This document shows positions 1 through 4,553 of a stretch of DNA of 8,554 nucleotides, one piece after another. The notes under the pieces were generated by a model. The model was not told the origin of the DNA and did no database searches. It saw only the letters and a program-made list of their open reading frames with translations. The DNA lies in NCBI GenBank assembly GCA_027021285.1, contig JALUUP010000387.1:1-8554 (forward strand), given 5' to 3'. Origin of the DNA: Bacteroidota bacterium (GTDB taxonomy: Bacteria > Bacteroidota > Ignavibacteria > SZUA-365 > JAADGX01). The translations under genes were made by a program, and so were the position numbers. Within the stretch, counting starts at the first letter, position 1, and each line of letters starts with the position of its first letter.

Positions 1-658
1 TGAGCAGGACCACCTTGTTCAATGTTCCGTATGTCGCAGCCAGGAGCGGTTCCGAGGGATGGACGGCCACGCCGGTGGGACGATGCCCCGGCGGCGGAGA
101 AATCGAGTGGAGGACGGAGAAGCCCGGGACGCTGTACACGGTGACGGCGCTTTCGCCCGCAACGTAGAGGCGCGAACCGTCGCGCGACACGGCAATATCC
201 GTGATGCCGGGCCCGGCGTCGAAGACGTCGGTAACCGCGTTGAGTTTGCAGTCGAGCACGTAGATGTTCAGGGAAAGAGGCTCGGACGACGCCTCCGCGA
301 CGTAGAGGGTGTTGGTCGCGGCGGAATAGGAGATGGGACCGATGAACACGTCACGCCGCGTGATGGGTATTCCCACGGTAGTGACGACGGCGTCGGTGGC
401 CGGATCGACGACACTGATGTTGTTGGAAGCAGTATTGCTCACGTACAGGCGGCTGCCGGCGGCGTTGAGCTGGAGCGCGACCGGTTTCCGCCCCACCTGT
501 ATGCGGCGCACGATTCTTCCCGAGGCGGGATCGATCACGCCCAGGTTGCCTTCGTCGGTCAGGGAGATGAAGAGCTTCTTCGCGCCCGGCTGGCCGTGGA
601 CTTCCGTCGAACCCAGCGCCAGGAGTATAATGGAGATGACGAGGAAAATTCGATACAT
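1..658 (-). CDS. YVTN-family beta-propeller repeat protein, secreted (3' end beyond window)
   Basis: An open frame runs leftward from ATG at 658 out of the window, giving 219 codons with no stop. A Shine-Dalgarno-like GAAAGG (complement of 666-671) sits 7 nt before the ATG. Residues 1-22 look like a Sec signal peptide: a hydrophobic IFLVISIILLALG core and a likely cut near VHG|Q. After it come propeller repeats of the YVTN type: KKLFISLTDEGNLGVIDPASG, then SRLYVSNTASNNISVVDPAT (YVSN at 72-75), then TNTLYVAEA and SRLYVAGE, each followed by a valine-rich strand. Proteins of this family are secreted or surface beta-propellers, often of unknown ligand, and no enzymatic function can be assigned. 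It is divergent from the carboxypeptidase gene. The plus-strand open frame across 59-661 is its antisense shadow. The family call is firm; the role is unknown, and a C-terminal sorting domain would lie outside the window. Confidence 0.85.
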   Translation of the reverse strand, partial: MYRIFLVISIILLALGSTEVHGQPGAKKLFISLTDEGNLGVIDPASGRIVRRIQVGRKPVALQLNAAGSRLYVSNTASNNISVVDPATDAVVTTVGIPITRRDVFIGPISYSAATNTLYVAEASSEPLSLNIYVLDCKLNAVTDVFDAGPGITDIAVSRDGSRLYVAGESAVTVYSVPGFSVLHSISPPPGHRPTGVAVHPSEPLLAATYGTLNKVVLL

Positions 659-708
659 TAGGATACCTTTCAGGGAACGATGACAGTGGAATGCGCGTGG
701 TTCATGAT

Positions 709-735
709 TTGAAATTGGGGATTGCAAATGATAAT
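709..735 (+). promoter_or_regulatory. weak candidate promoter for the M14 carboxypeptidase gene
   Basis: TTGAAA (709-714) and GATAAT (730-735) are 15 bp apart, 24 nt before the ATG at 759, in the divergent gap between two secreted-protein genes. The spacing is shorter than the usual 17 bp and FCB-group promoters often do not follow the sigma70 consensus, so this is only a suggestion. The same stretch (711-745) can be read as five degenerate 7-bp units (GAAATTG, GGGATTG, CAAATGA, TAATTCA, AAGTTCA). Confidence 0.22.
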
Positions 736-758
736 TCAAAGTTCAAACGCATGCGGAG

Positions 759-1997
759 ATGATTAGTTTCCGGATGCCTGCGGCTGTCGCCCTGCTGGTT
801 CTGTGTGTGGCCGCCGTTTCAGCCCAGGACAAGTGCTTCGATCTCGGCAACGTGCCCGGCGAACCGGGCTGGATGTCGTCCCGTGCCTGGGTATGGGATT
901 ACACATGGCAGGAGCTTGAGTCGGACGTCGCGCGGTGGAGCGAACATCCGCTCGTAAATCTTTCCGTGATCGGTCGTTCCGTTCAGCAGCGTCCTCTCTA
1001 TCTCCTGACCATCACCGCGCCCGGCGACGCGTTGTCCCGCCGCCGCGTGTGGCTTCACGCACGCACGCATCCCATCGAGAGTGAAGGATCGTTCGTCATG
1101 CGCGAAATCGTGGACGAGCTTCTTTCCGGGTCGCCGCTGGCGGATTCGCTGTTGTCCCGGTGCGTGTTCCAGGCGCTGCCCATGCTCAACCCGGACGGTG
1201 TGGTGGCGGGAAACGCGAGAACGAACGCGCGCGGCGTGGACCTGGAAAGCAACTGGTACGCTTCTGCCTCCGAACCCGAAGTCGAAGCGCTCCGGGCGCA
1301 CTTCACCCGCGTGATGCAGGAAGCGAATCCCATCGAGGTTGCTTTGAACCTGCACTCCTCGTACCGCTGCAAGCGTTACTTCGTGTACCACGCCGCCGCG
1401 GGCACGTCGGAGGCATACACGAGGCTTGAACGGCGTTTCATTGCATCGGCGCGCGCACGATTTCCGGGAGGCATCGAGCCCTACACGTATTTCGTGAGCT
1501 GGACGGCGGGTACGCCGTCGCGGTACCCGGAGAGCTGGTTTTGGATCAACTTCAAGGAAGCCGTGCTGGCCCTGACCTACGAGGATATGAATTGCGAAGC
1601 TCACGGCGAGTACGACAAAACGGCCCGCGCGCTACTGGGAGCCGTCGGCGAGTACCTCGGTGTGCTCGGTCCCGTTTTGCAGGCGGCGCCGGCACTCGCG
1701 CGCGACCACGGAATCCAACTGGAACAAAACTTCCCCAATCCGTTCGGGCCGTCCAGTTTCAACGGGGCACCGGAGACGCGAATCCTCTTCCGGAACACCG
1801 GGTGGAGTCCGGAACCGGTGCGGGTAACAGTCCATGATCTTCTGGGTAGAAGAATGGCCGTGATTTGGGAAGGGATCGCTTCCCCGGGCACGCATACCGT
1901 GGCGTACCGGCCGGGGGAACTTGCACGCGGCGTGTACATCCTGAAGGCGCAGAGCGACCGTGGGGCCGTCACCCGGTTGATGAATTATTTGAAATGA
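759..1997 (+). CDS. secreted M14-family zinc carboxypeptidase with T9SS C-terminal sorting domain
   Basis: A 412-residue secreted metallopeptidase. Residues 1-22 form a signal peptide ending VSA|Q. The M14 fold spans roughly 45-300. The zinc ligands appear as H104-P-I-E107 (HxxE) and H199 in ALNLHSS; NPDG is at 144-147 and the likely catalytic base is E275 in LTYE. Residues 319-412 are a T9SS type-A sorting domain: IQLEQNFPNPF (319-329), a beta-rich stretch with DLLGRR, then RGVYILKA and a C-terminal RLMNYLK. The protein should therefore cross the outer membrane by T9SS and be released or surface-anchored. Oddity: the stretch that in carboxypeptidase A carries the Asn-Arg pair binding the substrate carboxylate (DxNRNW) reads D161-LES-N165-W, so the Arg is missing while the metal site is intact. 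Start choice is uncertain: GGAG at 755-758 abuts ATG 759, and ATG 774 would also leave a complete signal peptide. Peptidase and T9SS calls are strong; substrate is unknown. Confidence 0.9.
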   Translation: MISFRMPAAVALLVLCVAAVSAQDKCFDLGNVPGEPGWMSSRAWVWDYTWQELESDVARWSEHPLVNLSVIGRSVQQRPLYLLTITAPGDALSRRRVWLHARTHPIESEGSFVMREIVDELLSGSPLADSLLSRCVFQALPMLNPDGVVAGNARTNARGVDLESNWYASASEPEVEALRAHFTRVMQEANPIEVALNLHSSYRCKRYFVYHAAAGTSEAYTRLERRFIASARARFPGGIEPYTYFVSWTAGTPSRYPESWFWINFKEAVLALTYEDMNCEAHGEYDKTARALLGAVGEYLGVLGPVLQAAPALARDHGIQLEQNFPNPFGPSSFNGAPETRILFRNTGWSPEPVRVTVHDLLGRRMAVIWEGIASPGTHTVAYRPGELARGVYILKAQSDRGAVTRLMNYLK

Positions 1998-2060
1998 TTG
2001 AACGATCGGGTTGCATGTACCGTGCGTCCCAATCCCGGGAGAAATCATGACAACAAAAAA

Positions 2061-2080
2061 GGCGCGGAGCGAACCGCGCC
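2061..2080. terminator. bidirectional rho-independent terminator between convergent genes
   Basis: GGCGCGG (2061-2067) pairs with CCGCGCC (2074-2080) around a 6-nt loop. A-rich sequence on the left (2055-2060) and TTTT on the right (2081-2084) provide U tracts on both strands. It lies 64 bp after the carboxypeptidase stop and 26 bp after the stop of the convergent calcium-loop protein gene, so it can serve both transcripts. Confidence 0.85.
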
Positions 2081-2105
2081 TTTTCGTTACCGGTTGTTGT
2101 TCGGG

Positions 2106-2522
2106 TCAGCGGCCGCGCCGGTGCCCCATGTTTCCTCTGGGCCCGGTTCCGTTGGGTCCTGTTCCGTCGCAATCCTGCATTCCGCTTCCGGGCATATAGT
2201 CGTGGTCCATACCGTCGGGGATGCCGTCGCCGTCCAGATCCTTCGCGTTGTCGTTGATACCGTCGCCGTCAGCGTCCACGTAACCCCTGTGGGAATTGCC
2301 CCTGCGCATTTTGGGCCCGGTGTAGTCGGGGTCCATGCCGTTGGGGATGCCGTCCCCGTCGGCGTCCATGGCGTGGTCGTTGATACCGTCGCCGTTCTGG
2401 TCCACGAACCCGGCGTTGGCGGGCTTTCCCTTTTCGTCGAATTGCGCATAGGAGGTATTCGTCAATGCGCCGAGGGAAAGAACAAGAGCCAGGGCGGTAG
2501 TTAGGGTTAAAAGCCGTTTCAT
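2106..2522 (-). CDS. small secreted calcium-loop (EF-hand/TSP3-like) repeat protein
   Basis: A 138-residue protein with a clear signal peptide (1-26, ending SYA|Q). The body is two modules in tandem 42 residues apart (F39-P70 and Y81-P111). Each carries two acidic loops of the DxDGDGIxD type: D41-D49, D53-D64, D83-D91 and D95-D106. Such loops bind Ca2+ in EF-hand, dockerin and thrombospondin type-3 repeats. The helices of a true EF-hand are not obvious, so a TSP3-like extended calcium-bound rod is as likely. The tail (112-138) is rich in Gly, Pro, Asn and Arg and holds the single cysteine, C118. The start is firm: AAGGAG (complement of 2531-2536) is 8 nt upstream. TATAAA on the complement of 2561-2566 could be its -10 box, without a convincing -35. 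It lacks a T9SS tail, so it is probably periplasmic or released. Specific function is unknown. Confidence 0.85.
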   Translation of the reverse strand: MKRLLTLTTALALVLSLGALTNTSYAQFDEKGKPANAGFVDQNGDGINDHAMDADGDGIPNGMDPDYTGPKMRRGNSHRGYVDADGDGINDNAKDLDGDGIPDGMDHDYMPGSGMQDCDGTGPNGTGPRGNMGHRRGR

Positions 2523-2677
2523 TTTATCATCTCCTTCTTACGTGGTTCACGAGTATGGCGTTTATAGCCGTTTCCGATTCTGGAATAGATACTTCCAAAG
2601 CCGTGCCAGAAACGGATAGTGCGAAACGGCGGGTATTTAGAGGATATTTCGTTGTATTCGACCAGATTGCCGACACG

Positions 2678-2695
2678 CGCGGCAATTTTGCCGCG
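2678..2695. other. perfect inverted repeat in intergenic DNA
   Basis: CGCGGCAA and TTGCCGCG form an 8-bp perfect stem with a TT loop, 58 bp past the hydroxylase stop and about 155 bp upstream of the calcium-loop protein start (both genes on minus). No U tract follows on either strand, so it is at best a weak terminator, an mRNA 3'-end stabiliser or an operator. Nothing else recognisable lies between 2523 and 2752 apart from the ribosome-binding site and possible -10 box of the gene at 2522. Confidence 0.4.
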
Positions 2696-2752
2696 GATAA
2701 TAAGGACGGGAACGAAAGACACGGAAAGGACGTCGCAGAGAATCTCGCCTTG

Positions 2753-3379
2753 CTACACGGAAGGAGGTTGATCGTACGATGTTCCGAAAACATGATCCCA
2801 GAGCGGGGAACTGACGCCGAAACCGCGGTCGGGTTGCTGGAAATGATGTAACAGGTGATGGCGGCGGAGGGCGGAAAACACCCTGCCTTTGATCGGAAAG
2901 TGATGTACGGCGTAGTGCGTCATGTCGTAGAAAAGGTACCCGGTCAGGAAGCCTGCGAAGAACGGAGCGACCAGGGATGGTCCGAGCAACAGACGGAAGA
3001 GAACGTAGAAAAACGCGGCCAGTGGAATGCTGACCGAAGGTGGCATGACCAGGCGGCGGGTGTCGTTGGGATAATCGTGATGGACACCGTGGAAGATGAA
3101 GTGCGCGCGCCGGCCCCAGCGGGAATCATGGACAAAGTGAAAGACGAACCGGTGCAAGGTGTATTCGGTAAGCGTCCACACGAACAGCCCGGCAGCAAAC
3201 AACGTGAGAAAATGTGATAGAATCAAGGGATATGTCGTAAAGCCGTAATAGACGAGGTATGAAATAGCCGGTACGTAGAGCGCCAGGGGAGTTGCCGGAT
3301 GCACGCGCGAAAAACTCTCCAACAAATCGTTCTCGAACATGCGGACGGTCTCGTTTTTATTCGATACGTAATGTTTCAT
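2753..3379 (-). CDS. membrane fatty acid hydroxylase / sterol desaturase family protein
   Basis: A 208-residue membrane di-iron oxygenase-type protein. Hydrophobic segments lie at about 31-48, 50-70, 116-132 and 134-152. The histidine clusters of the fatty acid hydroxylase family are in the expected order: HRFVFH (76-81), HGVHH (97-101), H155-YAVHH-160 and HHLLHHF (174-180), followed by the C-terminal WDHVFGT (194-200). The family inserts a hydroxyl group or double bond into lipid chains or rings at the membrane using O2 and two irons. The order and spacing resemble the short fatty-acid 2-hydroxylase (Scs7/FA2H catalytic-domain) type, but the substrate cannot be read from sequence. The start is set at ATG 3379, with GGGGA (complement of 3385-3389) 5 nt before it. 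The frame stays open to 3607, but that extension translates the octamer array and hairpin repeat into a low-complexity SGNSQIRQ-type sequence and is not protein. It needs O2, which contrasts with the hydrogenase at the other end of the window. Confidence 0.88.
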   Translation of the reverse strand: MKHYVSNKNETVRMFENDLLESFSRVHPATPLALYVPAISYLVYYGFTTYPLILSHFLTLFAAGLFVWTLTEYTLHRFVFHFVHDSRWGRRAHFIFHGVHHDYPNDTRRLVMPPSVSIPLAAFFYVLFRLLLGPSLVAPFFAGFLTGYLFYDMTHYAVHHFPIKGRVFSALRRHHLLHHFQQPDRGFGVSSPLWDHVFGTSYDQPPSV

Positions 3380-3384
3380 GAATT

Positions 3385-3389
3385 TCCCC
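3385..3389 (-). promoter_or_regulatory. ribosome-binding site fixing the hydroxylase start
   Basis: On the minus strand GGGGA lies 5 nt before the ATG at 3379. This supports the short 208-residue product over the 284-residue reading that begins inside the repeat hairpin at 3607. Confidence 0.6.
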
Positions 3390-3489
3390 AGGACGATGGT
3401 GATAAATTGCACGTGAAACAGCAACAACGGTCTTGCAACACAACACGAGAGGCGGCGGGAGTAGTTCCGCAGCGGAGAATGCATTTGGC

Positions 3490-3585
3490 GAATTGCCGAA
3501 TTACCGGATTGCCGAATTTGCGAATTAGCGAATTGCCAAAATTTCGAATTAGCGGATTGCCGGATTTGCGAATTACCGGATTCCC
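3490..3585 (+). repeat. octamer tandem array 1, consensus GRATTNNC, 12 units
   Basis: Twelve consecutive 8-bp units in strict phase: GAATTGCC, GAATTACC, GGATTGCC, GAATTTGC, GAATTAGC and so on. One unit is deviant (AAAATTTC, 3538-3545). The last unit, GGATTCCC (3578-3585), is also part of the left arm of the adjoining 20-bp inverted repeat. The final four units are identical, in the same order, to the end of array 2. It is non-coding; reading it as protein gives the spurious N-terminal extension of the hydroxylase gene. The stretch 3390-3489 before it shows no recognisable element beyond upstream sequence of the hydroxylase. Confidence 0.92.
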
Positions 3586-3599
3586 GCTTTCGCGGGAAT
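3580..3599. repeat. dRS3-like 20-bp inverted repeat, copy 1
   Basis: ATTCCCGC-TTTC-GCGGGAAT, a perfect 8-bp stem with a TTTC loop. It fits ATTCCC-N8-GGGAAT, the consensus of the Neisseria dRS3 element. Head is octamer array 1; tail is type A. Confidence 0.92.
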
Positions 3600-3749
3600 G
3601 ACGCCAACTACCCCATAAATCACGCATGTGAAGAACTTGGACTTGTGACGAGAAAAAGGCCTAGGAAAACGTGGAACGTTCGAACGTTTTAACGTTCAAA
3701 CATTCAAACAAAATCTCCGTTCTACGCATTTCCACAATAATCCAAAATC
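3600..3749 (+). repeat. tail-A repeat, copy 1
   Basis: Aligns without gaps to 7130-7279, 140 of 150 positions identical by eye. With the preceding hairpin the repeat spans 170 bp (3580-3749 and 7110-7279, offset 3530) with 10 mismatches. It contains the AACGTT octamer array at 3674-3705. Similarity stops where the 7279 copy enters a CCAAAAT heptamer array. No reading frame of interest is present. Confidence 0.93.
3674..3705. repeat. AACGTT octamer array, copy 1 (4 units)
   Basis: Units GAACGTTC, GAACGTTT, TAACGTTC, AAACATTC in 8-bp phase, with a palindromic AACGTT core. It is part of tail A. Confidence 0.85.
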
Positions 3750-3802
3750 AATTCTCACATCATCAGGAATCGGGATACTTACGGCTTGATAGAAATGTAG
3801 GA

Positions 3803-3818
3803 GGGATTTCCAAATCCC
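3803..3818. repeat. short inverted repeat before octamer array 2
   Basis: GGGATTT (3803-3809) and AAATCCC (3812-3818) form a perfect 7-bp stem with a CC loop, directly abutting the first unit of octamer array 2. Nothing else recognisable is present in 3750-3802. Confidence 0.6.
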
Positions 3819-3898
3819 GAATTTGCGAATTAGCGGATTACCGAATTAGCGGATTACCGAATTAGCGGATTGCCGGATTTGCGAATTACCGGATTCCC
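3819..3898 (+). repeat. octamer tandem array 2, consensus GRATTNNC, 10 units
   Basis: Ten 8-bp units in unbroken phase. The inner part alternates GAATTAGC and GGATTACC, indicating duplication of a 16-bp double unit. The last four units (GGATTGCC, GGATTTGC, GAATTACC, GGATTCCC) match the end of array 1 exactly. The final unit overlaps the left arm of hairpin copy 2. Confidence 0.92.
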
Positions 3899-3912
3899 GC
3901 TTTCGCGGGAAT
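3893..3912. repeat. dRS3-like 20-bp inverted repeat, copy 2
   Basis: Identical to copy 1 and in the same orientation. Head is octamer array 2; tail is type B. Confidence 0.92.
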
Positions 3913-4027
3913 GACATGCAGTAGCTATTTGTGCTGTCGGGCCAAAGCAATCACGATAGCCCACGGATTCATCCGTGGGGAAAGATGTTCATCAAAGCCA
4001 ATTTCACAACCGTTTCAACGGTTTTTT
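3913..4027 (+). repeat. tail-B multi-hairpin element, copy 1, ending in a T run
   Basis: Shares a series of short hairpins with 6667-6775 and 6895-7003. The conserved order is a GTCGGG...CACGAT stem (one mismatch here), CCCACGGAT-TC-ATCCGTGGG (3960-3979), then AACCGT-TTCA-ACGGTT (4008-4023). Only in this copy does the last hairpin run into TTTT (4024-4027), giving the form of a rho-independent terminator on the plus strand upstream of the bTHX gene. Confidence 0.88.
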
Positions 4028-4048
4028 GAGCTACTTATCGGCAAGGAA

Positions 4049-4088
4049 AAACGTTTGAACGTTCCAACGTTCCAACGTTCCAACGTTC
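4049..4088. repeat. AACGTT octamer array, copy 2 (5 units)
   Basis: AAACGTTT, GAACGTTC and three identical CAACGTTC units in 8-bp phase. Unlike the other two AACGTT arrays it follows a B tail rather than lying in an A tail. The remaining 4089-4194 holds only the upstream region of the bTHX gene, including TATACC (4146-4151) and TAATAA (4173-4178) as possible -10 boxes, neither convincing. Confidence 0.88.
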
Positions 4089-4194
4089 AACCCGTCATCG
4101 AAAGAATCCGACATTCCCCTTGTTTGAATGAATCCCCGCGGTTTTATACCTTTTAGAACTATTCATTTTGTGTAATAATGCTGGATTATACAAC

Positions 4195-4398
4195 ATGGGT
4201 AAAGGAGATATTCGATCAAAGAGAGGCAAGATCTGGCGGGGTACATTTGGCAAGAGTCGTCCCAGAAAACGGAAAAAATCTCTCTACGGGCCGTTCCAGG
4301 AAACACCCGTGACTTCGACCGGGAAGGTCGCCGAACCGCCGCAGACGGAGAATGTGACCGCCGAAGAATCACCTGCTGCTGATACGAAAAAAGAATAA
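4195..4398 (+). CDS. 30S ribosomal protein bTHX (Thx family)
   Basis: A 67-residue protein. Its first 28 residues (MGKGDIRSKRGKIWRGTFGK, then SRPRKRKK) match the Thx family, a tiny basic peptide that sits in the head of the 30S subunit in Thermus and occurs in Bacteroidota-type bacteria. Residues 29-67 form an acidic and Pro/Thr/Ala-rich tail (EPPQTENVTAEESPAAD) ending KKE. Such tails are variable in length and probably disordered. The start must be ATG 4195, because the family begins MGKGD; a TTG at 4168 in the same frame adds nine unconserved residues. No Shine-Dalgarno sequence precedes the ATG, whereas AAAGGAGAT occurs just inside the gene, so initiation probably does not rely on SD pairing. 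It stands alone, plus strand, convergent with the S9 peptidase and downstream of the repeat block. Confidence 0.9.
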   Translation: MGKGDIRSKRGKIWRGTFGKSRPRKRKKSLYGPFQETPVTSTGKVAEPPQTENVTAEESPAADTKKE

Positions 4399-4432
4399 GC
4401 TCGCGCCAAAGCCGTCTTCCCATTCCTTATCT

Positions 4433-4467
4433 GAACGCCGCCTGTCAGCGTGAAGGCGTCGGCGTTC
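4433..4467. terminator. candidate hairpin between convergent bTHX and S9 peptidase genes
   Basis: GAACGCCG (4433-4440) pairs with CGGCGTTC (4460-4467), and inner GCCT/AGGC can extend the stem. It lies 34 bp after the bTHX stop and 86 bp after the S9 stop. No proper U tract follows on either strand, so terminator function is uncertain. Confidence 0.45.
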
Positions 4468-4553
4468 TCACGTTCCTTCAAAAAAAGCTGCGTATTCTTG
4501 TCAGCGGATACGCTCCGGTTCCGTCGATTGCCCGGGACGATTTCGCGCCGTTG

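Noticed and set aside
59..661. 200-codon plus-strand open frame
   Set aside because: Antisense of the YVTN propeller gene, whose minus-strand reading gives clear repeats, a signal peptide and a ribosome-binding site.
819..1604. 261-codon minus-strand open frame
   Set aside because: Antisense of the M14 carboxypeptidase; no domain, and Arg/His-rich composition typical of a shadow frame.
2519..2793. Two overlapping minus-strand open frames between the hydroxylase and calcium-loop genes
   Set aside because: 67 and 88 codons, overlapping known genes, low-complexity basic composition and no recognisable domain; the interval is better read as a promoter/leader region.
4024..4027. Definite terminator at the AACCGT/ACGGTT hairpin
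   Set aside because: The hairpin is a shared part of tail B and the T run occurs in only one of three copies; no known transcript enters from the left on the plus strand, so it is noted only as terminator-like.
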